From contig MZGQ01000017.1 of NCBI GenBank assembly GCA_002085115.1, positions 1-32,630 of the forward strand: 32,630 bases of DNA, given 5' to 3'. This DNA is from Desulfococcus sp. 4484_241. GTDB taxonomy: Bacteria > Desulfobacterota > Desulfobacteria > Desulfobacterales > Desulfosudaceae. A program made the position numbers and the translations under genes. This document shows positions 18,204-27,966 of this stretch, piece by piece; the first letter of the stretch is position 1; every line of letters begins with the position of its first letter. The notes under the pieces are model-generated. The model ran no database searches. It saw only the letters and a program-made list of their open reading frames with translations, and was not told the DNA's origin.

Positions 18204-18297
18204 CCATTATCAGCCGATCACTCGCCCGCAGGAGAGCAAAAGTACGCCTACAAGAAGGCTCATACGCCTAATAATTATGCCTGAATACCGGCTGATA
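18204..18297 (-). promoter_or_regulatory. Antiterminator/anti-antiterminator segments of the ilv attenuator
   Basis: Segment 1 (18297-18289, TATCAGCCG) lies inside the leader peptide, codons 6-9. Segment 2 (18216-18204, CGGCTGATAATGG) overlaps the leader stop codon. Segment 3 is the left arm of the terminator (CCGTTATCAGCCG). Segments 1 and 2 can form 9 perfect pairs. Segments 2 and 3 can form 13 pairs with one G-U. Segment 3 with 4 is the terminator. A ribosome stalled at the Ile run (codons 13-15) would cover segment 1, free segment 2 to pair with 3, and so allow read-through. This is the classic leader-peptide attenuation logic. Confidence 0.8.
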
Positions 18298-18314
18298 CTG
18301 GCAATGATTTCCAT
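18210..18314 (-). CDS. ilv operon leader peptide (attenuation)
   Basis: This 34-residue peptide is encoded directly upstream of the attenuator: MEIIASISRYSGIIIRR followed by MSLLVGVLLLSCGRVIG. Seventeen of the 34 residues are Ile, Leu or Val, including an Ile triplet (codons 13-15) and LLVGVLLL. That is the composition expected when charged tRNA-Ile/Leu/Val is being sensed. GAAAAGG lies about 7 bases before the ATG, and the stop codon lies within switch segment 2. It has no expected function as a protein; translation speed is the signal. It is too short for ordinary gene calling and will usually be missed. Confidence 0.85.
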   Translation of the reverse strand: MEIIASISRYSGIIIRRMSLLVGVLLLSCGRVIG

Positions 18315-18344
18315 TTGCTTTACCTTTTCACTATTTAAAATCGC

Positions 18345-18374
18345 TAATTACCACCCGCATTCCATATATGTCAA
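18345..18374 (-). promoter_or_regulatory. Possible promoter of the ilv leader
   Basis: A perfect TTGACA (18374-18369) lies about 55 bases before the leader-peptide ATG. The candidate -10 at 18-base spacing, TAATTA, is poor. The -35 box and position are right for the attenuator transcript, but the -10 is uncertain. Confidence 0.35.
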
Positions 18375-18731
18375 GGTTATTTTCCTGCTTTTTTTATTTT
18401 GTGACTTTATTTTCAGAAGAATAAAACAAAGGGTGTGGCAAAAACAGGTTGGATTGCAAAAGAAACGCTATTACTGTGCAGCCTTTGCCCGGCCTTATCT
18501 TTACAAGCGTCCGGCTGCGGCTTGTGAAAATCATTGCCATATTATTTTAATAGTGCGATTATTTGCATTTATGGGAATTTGGTCCAAGCGTGCAGGCAGT
18601 TTTGGCTAACCGCTGAAAAATTAAAAAAATGACCGGCATTGATTAAAAACGTTGAAAATCAGGGGGCATTTGGCTAAATCGGATTAGTAGCCAATCATCG
18701 TGGTTATTATTGTTGATAAGGGGATGATCAT
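18375..18731. other. Intergenic region between the ilv leader and argC
   Basis: This 357-base region lies between divergent transcription units. It contains a small ACAAGC...GCTTGT inverted repeat near 18503-18527 and is otherwise AT-rich without a clear gene, operator or promoter pair. GGGG lies 10 bases before the argC ATG. Confidence 0.3.
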
Positions 18732-19769
18732 ATGATCAGGACTGCTGTTATAGGAGCGACGGGATATGCCGGTGCTGAGCTTGTGCGCCTGCTTGCCGGG
18801 CACCCTGATGTCACAATAACGGATATCACGTCCCGACAGTATGCGGACGTGCCTTTTGAAAAGGTTTATCCTGCCACAAGAGGATCTGTTGGCCTGGTTT
18901 GCGAAAAGCTTTCTGTCGATGCCATATGCAGAAATGCGGATATCGTGTTCACGGCGCTTCCACACAAACTGCCGATGAGTATTGTCCCGGAAATTTTGGA
19001 GTATGGCAAAAAGGTTATCGACCTTTCGGCCGATTTCAGATTTTCCGATGTGGATACCTATGAGCTTTATTACCAGCACCATACTGCCGGGGAGCTTTGC
19101 AGGAAAAGCGTTTACGGGCTTTCAGAGGTCTATACCGACAGCATTAAAACCGCAGAGCTCGTGGGTAATCCGGGGTGCTACCCCACGAGTATTCTGCTTC
19201 CGCTTGTCCCGCTTGTGAAAGCAGGCCTTGTTCATACATCCTCAATCATAGCGGATTCCAAGTCCGGTGTGAGTGGCGCAGGCAGGTCGCCGTCCCTTGG
19301 CACTCATATATGCGAAGTGGGAGAGTCCTTCAAGGCTTACAAGGTTGCGGAGCACAGGCATGCTCCTGAAATTGAGGAAATTCTTTGCCGGGAAGCCGGA
19401 GTGCCCGTTTCCCTTACGTTTGTGCCCCATCTGGTTCCCATGAATCGAGGCATGCTGTCAACCGTTTATGCGGATGTCGCAGAAGGGGTGTCGGAAGAGG
19501 ATATCATTGAATGTATCGCTGCCTATTATAATGGCAGGCGGTTTATCAGGCTTTGCGAACCAGGCAGGTTCCCTGAAACCCGACACGTGAGGGGAAGTAA
19601 TTTCTGCGATATAGGCGTAAAGCTTGACAAACGTGCCGGTAAGGCGATCCTGGTTTCTGTTGTTGACAACCTTGTGAAGGGAGCTGCGGGCCAGGCGGTT
19701 CAGAACATGAACATAATGTTTGGTATTGACGAGGCAACGGGGCTTGATATGATACCGTTTCCGGTTTAA
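18732..19769 (+). CDS. argC: N-acetyl-gamma-glutamyl-phosphate reductase
   Basis: ArgC reduces N-acetylglutamyl phosphate to the semialdehyde, the third step of arginine synthesis. The 345-residue protein has the Rossmann start AVIGATGYAGAELVRLL and FTALPHKLPM. The catalytic Cys sits in LVGNPGCYPTSILLPL (about residue 143-158). Also present are SKSGVSGAGRSPS, the active-site His region EHRHAPEIEEIL and VPHLVPMNRGMLSTVYA. The length is normal and no break is seen. It is the first gene of a plus-strand run, 110 bases before folD. Confidence 0.96.
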   Translation: MIRTAVIGATGYAGAELVRLLAGHPDVTITDITSRQYADVPFEKVYPATRGSVGLVCEKLSVDAICRNADIVFTALPHKLPMSIVPEILEYGKKVIDLSADFRFSDVDTYELYYQHHTAGELCRKSVYGLSEVYTDSIKTAELVGNPGCYPTSILLPLVPLVKAGLVHTSSIIADSKSGVSGAGRSPSLGTHICEVGESFKAYKVAEHRHAPEIEEILCREAGVPVSLTFVPHLVPMNRGMLSTVYADVAEGVSEEDIIECIAAYYNGRRFIRLCEPGRFPETRHVRGSNFCDIGVKLDKRAGKAILVSVVDNLVKGAAGQAVQNMNIMFGIDEATGLDMIPFPV

Positions 19770-19879
19770 AGATTTACGGGCCCGGCAGTTTTTCGGGTAA
19801 ACGGAGTGTTAAAGAGAAATTCCAGCCGTTGTGGCTTTTGTTTGCTTTTTAAAATTACAACTATGAAAGGAGCATCGAG

Positions 19880-20791
19880 ATGACTGCAAAACTGATCAAG
19901 GGAACCGAGATACGGGAGGAGATTCTAAAGGAGATCGAAGACGAGGTGAAAGAGATCAAGGAAAAACATGGACAGGTGCCTGGTCTTGTGACGATCCTGG
20001 TTGGTGAAAATCCCGCATCGATATCTTATGTAACACTCAAGATTAAAACGGCACACAGGGTCGGTTTCAAGGAGGTCCAGGATTCTCAGCCTGAGGATAT
20101 ATCGGAAGAGGATCTTCTGGCCCTGATTGACAAGTACAACAAGGATGATTCTATTCACGGTATTCTTGTCCAGCTGCCGCTTCCGAAACATATAAACGAG
20201 AAAAAGGTGCTAAACGCCATAGATCCCGACAAGGATGTTGACGGATTCCATCCTGTAAACGTTGGAAGACTGATGATCGGCGGCAGTGAAGTGAAGTTCC
20301 CGCCCTGCACACCGGCCGGAATTCAGGAGATGATTGTCAGGGCAGGGGTTGAAACAAAGGGAGCGGAAGTTGTTGTAGTGGGACGGTCCAACATCGTGGG
20401 CAAACCCATAGCAAACATGATGCTTCAAAAAGGGCCTGGCGCAAATTCAACAGTTACGGTTGTCCACACCGCGACAAAAGACATGGCTGCACATTGTAAG
20501 CGTGCCGACATACTCATAGTGGCTGCAGGCGTCCCGGGGCTGGTGAAGCCTGAATGGATTAAACCGGGCGCATGTGTTATAGACGTTGGAGTGAACAGGG
20601 TCGGAGAAAAACCCAGCGCAAAGGATCCCAACAGGATGGTTCCCATACTCAAAGGGGACGTTGATTTTGATGCGGCAAAAGAGATCGCCGGGTATATAAC
20701 ACCGGTTCCGGGCGGTGTCGGTCCCATGACCATAACCATGCTTATGCAAAACACCCTGAGATCCCTTAAGTTCAAGCTGGGCCTGATGTAA
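19880..20791 (+). CDS. folD: Bifunctional methylenetetrahydrofolate dehydrogenase/cyclohydrolase
   Basis: FolD interconverts methylene-THF, methenyl-THF and formyl-THF, supplying one-carbon units (in anaerobes often part of the Wood-Ljungdahl methyl branch). The 303-residue protein has VGENPASISYVTLKIKTA with the catalytic Lys, DSIHGILVQLPLPKHI, then PDKDVDGFHPVNVGRL. The nucleotide-binding segment is VVVVGRSNIVGKPIANMML. PVPGGVGPMTITMLMQNT closes the active site. GAAAGGAG lies 8 bases before the ATG. A strong terminator follows 9 bases after the stop. Confidence 0.96.
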   Translation: MTAKLIKGTEIREEILKEIEDEVKEIKEKHGQVPGLVTILVGENPASISYVTLKIKTAHRVGFKEVQDSQPEDISEEDLLALIDKYNKDDSIHGILVQLPLPKHINEKKVLNAIDPDKDVDGFHPVNVGRLMIGGSEVKFPPCTPAGIQEMIVRAGVETKGAEVVVVGRSNIVGKPIANMMLQKGPGANSTVTVVHTATKDMAAHCKRADILIVAAGVPGLVKPEWIKPGACVIDVGVNRVGEKPSAKDPNRMVPILKGDVDFDAAKEIAGYITPVPGGVGPMTITMLMQNTLRSLKFKLGLM

Positions 20792-20800
20792 CTGGCGAGC

Positions 20801-20848
20801 TTGCCGGCGCGCCTTTTGTTTGAATGACGGGGTGCGCCGGCAATTTTT
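20801..20848 (+). terminator. Intrinsic terminator after folD
   Basis: TTGCCGGCGC (20801-20810) pairs perfectly with GCGCCGGCAA (20834-20843), extended inward by three more pairs including a G-U, and is followed by five T. It ends the argC-folD unit before the tRNA pair. Confidence 0.85.
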
Positions 20849-20901
20849 CGGTTGACAAGCAGGGGGAAAAGAGGGTAAAAGATTTTTTCGTTTTTCTGTG
20901 A

Positions 20902-20976
<75 letters not shown>

Positions 20977-20985
20977 TTTTTTTAA

Positions 20986-21060
20986 GGCGGCATAGCCAAG
21001 TGGTAAGGCATCGGTCTGCAAAACCGACATTCTCCGGTTCAAATCCGGATGCCGCCTCCA
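20986..21060 (+). tRNA. tRNA-Cys (GCA)
   Basis: A 75-base cloverleaf with encoded CCA. The acceptor is GGCGGCA/TGCCGCC, the anticodon loop is CTGCAAA with anticodon GCA, and the T-arm is CCGGTTCAAATCCGG. It follows tRNA-Gly and precedes cysQ by 66 bases. Confidence 0.97.
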
Positions 21061-21126
21061 TTTCACATCAAAATCCATTACGCTTTATAACTCCTTTTTG
21101 AAAAACAAATTTAAGGTGGGCACCTT

Positions 21127-21981
21127 ATGGTCGATGAATCGTGTGTGAACACTGCCATAAACGCTTGCGTACAAGCGGGCAGGGCTGTTTTGGAGGTGTA
21201 TGGAAAAGACAGGTTTGATGTTTCGTACAAGTCTGACAACTCTCCGCTTACAGTTGCAGACACAAAATCCCATGGTATTATCTCATCATATCTCAGGAAG
21301 ACCGGCATACCGGTTCTAAGCGAAGAGGGAAGGGATATCCCCTATAGCGAGCGTTCCACCTGGAAGAGATTATGGATCGTTGATCCCCTTGACGGCACCA
21401 AAGAGTTTATAAAACGAAACGGTGAGTTTACAATAAACATAGCTCTTGTGGAAGACAGGAAAGTGGTGTTCGGAACGATTTTTATTCCAGCCAGAGACAC
21501 TTTGTATGTCGGGGCCAAGAGCCACGGCTCATACAGAATAGACGATCCTGTGCTGATAGAAAGGATCGCAAACGGAAAGATGGCAAACTTAAAAGATATA
21601 ATATCATCTGCGGTGAGGCTGCCTGACAAATCGCCGCTCCCGGGCGTGGTCAGAGTGGTCGGGAGCAGGTCCCACCTTACAGCCGAGGTGGAAGAGTTTG
21701 TCCGGGAGCTTAAGAAAACCCACAAAAAGGTTGAGTTTGTCCAGGCCGGGAGCTCTTTGAAACTATGCCTTGTTGCTGAAGGGAATGCTGATCTTTATCC
21801 GAGGCTTGGGCCTACCATGGAGTGGGATATAGCGGCAGGCCACGCAATCGCTGAAAATGCAGGGGCGCAACTGCTCTGTCATGACACCGGTGCCCCCCTG
21901 GAATATAATAAGGAAGACCTTTTAAACCCCTGGTTTGTTGTAGAGGGGGCAGCGTACAGATCGAGAGAGAGGGAAGTATGA
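21127..21981 (+). CDS. cysQ: 3'(2'),5'-bisphosphate nucleotidase, CysQ-like
   Basis: This removes phosphate from 3'-phosphoadenosine 5'-phosphate (PAP), a by-product of sulfate activation, and belongs to the inositol-monophosphatase fold. The 284-residue protein has the metal-binding elements in order: the [17 protein letters not shown] start, PVLSEEG (about 63-69), [12 protein letters not shown] (about 82-93), and [20 protein letters not shown] near the C-terminus. The LDGTKEF form is typical of CysQ rather than SuhB. AAGGTG lies about 9 bases before the ATG. Its stop overlaps the manC start as ATGA, so the two are coupled. Confidence 0.9.
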   Translation: MVDESCVNTAINACVQAGRAVLEVYGKDRFDVSYKSDNSPLTVADTKSHGIISSYLRKTGIPVLSEEGRDIPYSERSTWKRLWIVDPLDGTKEFIKRNGEFTINIALVEDRKVVFGTIFIPARDTLYVGAKSHGSYRIDDPVLIERIANGKMANLKDIISSAVRLPDKSPLPGVVRVVGSRSHLTAEVEEFVRELKKTHKKVEFVQAGSSLKLCLVAEGNADLYPRLGPTMEWDIAAGHAIAENAGAQLLCHDTGAPLEYNKEDLLNPWFVVEGAAYRSREREV

Positions 21982-23352
21982 TAGTTCCGGTTATTCTTGC
22001 AGGAGGTTCGGGAACACGGCTTTGGCCACTTTCGCGCGAGCTTTATCCGAAAAGAGGTGGCCGACCCGATTATTATTTGCAACGATAATCACAGGTTCAT
22101 GGTTGCCGAGCAACTTCGCATTATGGGCGTTTTGTGGGACGCGATTGTCCTGGAACCCGTTGGTCGGAATACTGCTCCGGCAATAGCTGTGGCAGCATTA
22201 AAAATCCTTGAGAAAAACAGGGAAGCGGTCCTTCTGGTATTGCCGGCGGACCATTTTATAGAGAATATATCCGTATTCCAGGAGGCGGTCGAGGCCGGGC
22301 GTTATTACGCTTCCATGTCAGCACTGATAACTTTCGGTATAGTGCCTACAGCTCCTGAAACCGGGTATGGATATATCAAGCGAGGTGGCCCGGTACGGCT
22401 CAAGGGTGAAAACAGTCCCGGCGAGGGGCCGGGTAACGCCGCCATGATAGAGTCTTTTGTTGAGAAACCGGACCTGCAAACAGCTAAGCAGTACCTTGAG
22501 TCGGGGCAGTACTTTTGGAACAGCGGCATGTTCATGTTCAGGGCCGATAAGGTATTGGAAGAGCTTGAACGTTTCTCGCCGGATATAGTTTCTGCCTGCA
22601 GAAAAGCCGTGTCTCTCGGGAAAACCGACCTCGATTTTTTCAGGCTGGACAAAGGCGCCTTTGAAGAGTGTCCATCCGATTCCATCGATTATGCGGTTAT
22701 GGAAAAGACCGACAGCGGCGTTGTGATTCCCCTTGATGCGGGATGGAACGATCTCGGATCGTGGGAGGCACTGTGGAACGTCGGGAAAAAGGATGAAAAC
22801 TCAAATGTTCTTTCCGGTGACGTAATAACACATGATGTAGCCGATTCATATATCAGGTCGGGCTCACGTCTGGTTGCGGCAGTCGGCTTGTCACGGCATG
22901 TGGTTGTGGAAACTCCGGATGCTGTGCTTGTATCCCATCGCGACAGAGTACAGGACGTAAAGTCAATAGTGAGTAAGCTGAAATCCGGCAACAGAAGGGA
23001 GGCCATTTCCCATAAAATTGATTACAGGCCGTGGGGCTCATGTGAAACCCTTATTTTCTCAGAACGGTTTTATGTCAATCACCTTCTGATAAGGCCTGGG
23101 CAGAAAATTTCGCTGCAACGGCATGAACACCGCGCAGAGCATTGGGTCATCATCGACGGCACAGCCCTGGTGACAAGGGGGGAGGAGACTTTTACCCTTA
23201 CCAGGGACCAGTCGGTTTTTATACCCGCAGGGGTGGCCCACAGACTCGAGAACAGGGGAGATACACCACTTGACGTTATAGAGGTCCAAACCGGAAACGA
23301 CATAACAGCGGCCGATATAGCCCGTATGGATGATGCGTATGGCAGGGAGTAG
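21978..23352 (+). pseudogene. manC: Mannose-1-phosphate guanylyltransferase / mannose-6-phosphate isomerase, frame broken near the N-terminus
   Basis: This would make GDP-mannose for surface polysaccharides. The ATG at 21978 overlaps the cysQ stop and gives [20 protein letters not shown] then ELYPK, the nucleotide-binding loop. After about base 22052 that frame runs to a stop at 22086. The rest of the protein continues in another frame from [15 protein letters not shown] (22054) to 23352. It has PVGRNTAPAIA, VLPADHFI, SFVEKPD and WNSGMFMF, plus a C-terminal cupin (RPWGSCETLIF, VNHLLIRPGQKISLQRHEHR). About 22-24 residues expected between YPK and EVADP are missing, with a frame change. It is either an assembly collapse or a real inactivating deletion. 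The in-frame downstream part alone lacks the GGSGTR loop. Confidence 0.85.
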
Positions 23353-23860
23353 GGATATTCATGACGCCGCTGTCTTGCAGTCTGATCCGTCTTTGCATGA
23401 TCGGTCACATTTCATGGACCTGGCGCTCAGAGAGGCAAAAAAGGCGCTTGCCACAGGTGAGGTGCCGATAGGCGCATTACTGGTTTCTGCAAAAGGAGAG
23501 GTGATCGCATCTGACCACAACCGTCCGATATCTTCGTGCGATCCGTCTGCCCATGCAGAGATCCTTGTGATTCGTGAGGCTGCGCGTCTTTTGTCAAATT
23601 ATCGATTGCCAAATACGACCCTCTATGTTACGGTCGAGCCCTGTGTGATGTGTATGGGCGCAGTGATTCACGCAAGAATAGAAACGGTCGTGTTCGGCGC
23701 CAGTGAGCCAAGATGGGGAGCTGCGGGTTCGCTTTACGATTTTACGGCAAACACCGGCCTGAACCACAGGCCTGCTGTAATATCCGGAGTCCGTGAGGAT
23801 GCGTGTAAAACGCTGCTTCAATCTTTTTTTAAGGAAAAAAGACGCCGGGACATTCTGTAA
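23330..23860 (+). CDS. tadA: tRNA-specific adenosine deaminase
   Basis: TadA converts A34 to inosine in tRNA-Arg(ACG). The cytidine/deoxycytidylate-deaminase zinc fold is complete: ALREAKKALATGEVPIGALL, then PSAHAEILVIREAARLL with the catalytic Glu after the zinc His, and VEPCVMCMGAVIHARIETV with the two zinc Cys. The C-terminal LNHRPAVISGV and FFKEKRRR are typical. The frame opens at 23330, overlapping manC by 23 bases. ATG 23339 or 23414 (just before DLALREAKKA) could be the true start, since the first 28 residues do not resemble TadA and no strong ribosome site decides it. It is 47 bases before purA. Confidence 0.93.
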   Translation: MMRMAGSRDIHDAAVLQSDPSLHDRSHFMDLALREAKKALATGEVPIGALLVSAKGEVIASDHNRPISSCDPSAHAEILVIREAARLLSNYRLPNTTLYVTVEPCVMCMGAVIHARIETVVFGASEPRWGAAGSLYDFTANTGLNHRPAVISGVREDACKTLLQSFFKEKRRRDIL

Positions 23861-23889
23861 CCCGTGTTTATGCAAAAAACATTTTATGA

Positions 23890-25197
<1,308 letters not shown>

Positions 25198-25237
25198 CCC
25201 GTTTTTTACAGCTTGCTCCTGTGGCAAAACAATTTTG

Positions 25238-25266
25238 TTGACAACATGGCGCGTGTTATTTAAAAA
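25238..25266 (+). promoter_or_regulatory. Promoter of tRNA-Pro
   Basis: TTGACA (25238-25243) is followed after exactly 17 bases by TAAAAA (25261-25266, 4 of 6). The -10 box ends 21 bases before the first tRNA base, the usual arrangement for a tRNA gene. Confidence 0.6.
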
Positions 25267-25287
25267 TTCAGGCACAAGCAACCAAGT

Positions 25288-25364
25288 CGGGACGTGGCTC
25301 AGTCTGGTAGAGCACAGCGTTCGGGACGCTGGGGCCGCTGGTTCAAATCCAGCCGTCCCGACCA
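25288..25364 (+). tRNA. tRNA-Pro (CGG)
   Basis: A 77-base cloverleaf with encoded CCA. The acceptor is CGGGACG/CGTCCCG, the anticodon stem-loop is CAGCGTTCGGGACGCTG with anticodon CGG, and the T-arm is GCTGGTTCAAATCCAGC. The leading C1-G72 pair is characteristic of bacterial tRNA-Pro. Confidence 0.97.
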
Positions 25365-25482
25365 GTTTAAAACAGATATTTTGTGTCTGAAAGACCGCAA
25401 GGCCGGATGTTTCTCCCGGGTTTCAATTTTAGCGCAGTAACGTCAAGGTCTTATGGCACACCCACAGGAGGGGAGTTTTTAC

Positions 25483-26199
25483 ATGCCACACAATAATGAG
25501 CCTTTATATCCCATCGAGTATGCGTTCGAATTTCAGGACGGCAGAAAAAGAACTTTCAAGATAGAGCTTGACCCTGATACCATTTCGATCGTTAATCCCA
25601 CGCCAAGCAGTTTCCCGGAATGGACAAGGCTTGATAACGAGCGTTGCGAGGTGTGCACCCTGTCCCCTGACAAGCATGAATACTGTCCTATAGCCCTGAA
25701 TATCGCTGAGCTTGTGGATGAGTTCAAAGATTCCTTTTCATATGACAGCTGCCGTGTCATATGCACCACGCCTGAGCGCTCATATCAAAAAGACACTTCC
25801 GTGCAGGAAGGGCTTTTCTCTTTGATAGGCATAATAATGGCCACGAGTGATTGCCCTGTCATGGATCTTTTCAAACCGATGGCAAGATTCCACCTGCCTT
25901 TTTCCACCATTCAGGAGTCTATGGTGCGCACCACTTCCCTATACCTGCTGAGGCAGTACTTTGAATACAAAAGGGGTAACGAACCGGACATAGACATGAA
26001 AGGGCTTGACGCCCATTACGAAAGGGTGCAGAAACTGAATAAAGGCATTCTTAACAGAATAGGATCCGTTTCGGAAAAAGATGCTGACAGGAACGCAATT
26101 ATAATACTAAATTCACTTGCGCAACTGTTTAACGTTGAGATTGAGGATAACCTGACATCTGTGGAGTATCTTTTTAACATCGCTCCATCCGGTAGTTGA
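25483..26199 (+). CDS. Conserved protein of unknown function (DUF6901-like)
   Basis: I do not know the function. From ATG 25483 it has 238 residues. The start is supported by GGAGGGGAG about 8 bases upstream; a longer reading from 25453 would include the ribosome site itself. Visible are a short beta-rich N-terminus (YAFEFQDGRKRTFKIELD), a Cys cluster (CEVCTLSPDKHEYCPIAL, three Cys, possible metal site), and a helical part with a conserved-looking MATSDCPVMDLFKPMARFHL stretch. No signal peptide or membrane segment is seen. The layout resembles the family I remember as DUF6901 in sulfate-reducer genomes, but I cannot confirm this. It lies convergent to the HD-GYP gene, 19 bases apart, with a small GACGGT/ACCGTT inverted repeat between. 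Confidence 0.75.
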   Translation: MPHNNEPLYPIEYAFEFQDGRKRTFKIELDPDTISIVNPTPSSFPEWTRLDNERCEVCTLSPDKHEYCPIALNIAELVDEFKDSFSYDSCRVICTTPERSYQKDTSVQEGLFSLIGIIMATSDCPVMDLFKPMARFHLPFSTIQESMVRTTSLYLLRQYFEYKRGNEPDIDMKGLDAHYERVQKLNKGILNRIGSVSEKDADRNAIIILNSLAQLFNVEIEDNLTSVEYLFNIAPSGS

Positions 26200-26218
26200 C
26201 GGTCTATACCGTTAAATA

Positions 26219-27913
26219 TTATTCCAATTGCTGCGGGTTCAGTTTTTTTTCTGCGTATTGTTTGTAGACCCCCTTTTTCACAAAGAGTTCCATTATATCT
26301 TTGTCTATATGCCCGGCCTTTTTCATGGCTTCCAGAATTTCCACCGCCTTGGAAACAGGCATTGGTTTCTTGTATGGCCTGTCCCTGGCGGTAAGAGCTT
26401 CGAATACATCCGCTATTGCTATTATCCTGGCCTGAAGCGGGATCTCATCTTCTTTCAGCCCTAATGGATATCCTGACCCGTCCAGTTTTTCATGGTGCGC
26501 CGAAGCATATTCCGGTACATGCGCAAAACGTTCGGGAAAGGGCAGTTCGCGCATTATGTTGAGGGTCATTTCGGCATGCTTTTCGATAATCCTGCGCTCC
26601 TCGTCAAGCAGGTTCCCCCTTGGTATTGTAAGGCACCGGGTTTCGTTTTCAGACAGCCATGGGTACTCATTTTCTCCTATACGATAGGTTCGTGCGGCTA
26701 TATCCTTTACCTGCCGTATTGAGCGGTCATCCACTGCCCCTTTGCTTGCATTGATCGTCTTCAAAAAGTCGATGGTATCAAGTATTTCTGTCTTTTTCCC
26801 CTGAAGCTCACGATTTAACAACTTTATACGCTTTATCGCTTTTTCCGAGTTGTCCGTTTCAAGGATTTCTATTTCCGAACGCAGATACTCGTTCTCCATA
26901 AGCTGCATTATGAGCAGAAGCCTGGTTTCTATAAGGTGAATACGATCGAAAACTGTCTCGAGTTTGTTTTTTTTGCTGACTATGTGTTCCGGGGTAGTGA
27001 TTTTACCGATATCGTGCATCCAGGCAGCCAGGCGAAGCTCCTCCATCTCATCGTCGGTAAAACGGATATCCTTGAACGGTCCGCTGCTGTCCTGGTTTAT
27101 GGCTTCGGCAATATCCATGGTCAGGCTGACTACACGATTTATATGGCCGCCGGTGAATGGGGATTTTGCGTCTATGGCCGTTGCAATACTTTTGATGAAA
27201 GCGTAAAAAAGAGCCTTCAAATCCTCTATGAGCTGGGTATTTGTTAAAGCAATGGCAGCCTGCGAGGCAAGGGATGATATAAGATCCACAATCTCCCGGG
27301 GAAAGGCTGTAGTTTCGCCGGTTTCCGGATCCTTTGCGTTGAGGAGCTGAAGAACACCTATGATTTTATCCTCGTGGTTTTTCAGCGGAATGACCAGCAT
27401 CGATTGACAGCGATACCCTGTAGCGGCGTCATACTCCTTCGTGCCGCTGAAATCGAACTCTTCTGTTTGATACACATCTTCGATATTGATCGTCTCCCCT
27501 GTAATGGCAACATGCGATGAAACATTGGCATGGTTGGGATTCCCGTCAGCGTCGAAAAGCGGAACGTTTGGAATATCCCATGAAGAACTGTTCTTGCGTA
27601 TCTTCATGGAATCGTTCTGGAGAACCGCAAAACGCAGGGAACGGGCCTTGCCGTCAACGATGTAGAGTGTTCCGCCATCCGCTCCAGAGAGGTTCCGCGC
27701 CGCCTCGACTATCATCTCAAGCAGCGTGTCAAGGTTTTTCTGGCCGGAGAGCGCCATGCCTATCTGTGCAAGCTTACGTATATGCTCGATCTGCCCCTCT
27801 GCATACCCCCTTACCTCCTTTACAATATTTTCAAGAAGCCTGCCAAGTTTCCTGTCACCAGACAGCTTGAAGACGATATTGTTGATTAATATTAACAGAT
27901 AACTTATTATCAT
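26219..27913 (-). CDS. GAF and HD-GYP domain protein, probable cyclic-di-GMP phosphodiesterase
   Basis: This is a signalling protein of 564 residues. A hydrophobic N-terminus (about 1-16) may anchor it to the membrane. A GAF sensor domain spans about 55-225 (GADGGTLYIVDGKARSLRFA, SMLVIPLKNHEDKIIGVLQL). The HD-GYP domain spans about 235-545, with active-site residues intact: His300-Asp301 in WMHDIGK, His446, HHE 473-475, GSGYP 479-483 and Asp502 in IAIADVFEAL. Between HDIGK and His446 there are about 110 residues more than in a standard HD-GYP, including a charged helical stretch (about 340-400). The start is not well defined because the ribosome site is weak. It is divergent from the following gene, 53 bases apart. 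Confidence 0.9.
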   Translation of the reverse strand: MIISYLLILINNIVFKLSGDRKLGRLLENIVKEVRGYAEGQIEHIRKLAQIGMALSGQKNLDTLLEMIVEAARNLSGADGGTLYIVDGKARSLRFAVLQNDSMKIRKNSSSWDIPNVPLFDADGNPNHANVSSHVAITGETINIEDVYQTEEFDFSGTKEYDAATGYRCQSMLVIPLKNHEDKIIGVLQLLNAKDPETGETTAFPREIVDLISSLASQAAIALTNTQLIEDLKALFYAFIKSIATAIDAKSPFTGGHINRVVSLTMDIAEAINQDSSGPFKDIRFTDDEMEELRLAAWMHDIGKITTPEHIVSKKNKLETVFDRIHLIETRLLLIMQLMENEYLRSEIEILETDNSEKAIKRIKLLNRELQGKKTEILDTIDFLKTINASKGAVDDRSIRQVKDIAARTYRIGENEYPWLSENETRCLTIPRGNLLDEERRIIEKHAEMTLNIMRELPFPERFAHVPEYASAHHEKLDGSGYPLGLKEDEIPLQARIIAIADVFEALTARDRPYKKPMPVSKAVEILEAMKKAGHIDKDIMELFVKKGVYKQYAEKKLNPQQLE

Positions 27914-27966
27914 GCCAAATGGTAGTTGGGCAACAGCCGGGATCTGTCCGGCAAAAACTCTTTTAA

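Noticed and set aside
18175-18609. 144-residue open frame on the plus strand upstream of argC
   Set aside because: It runs antisense through the ilv leader peptide and attenuator; the sequence has no family resemblance and no ribosome site.
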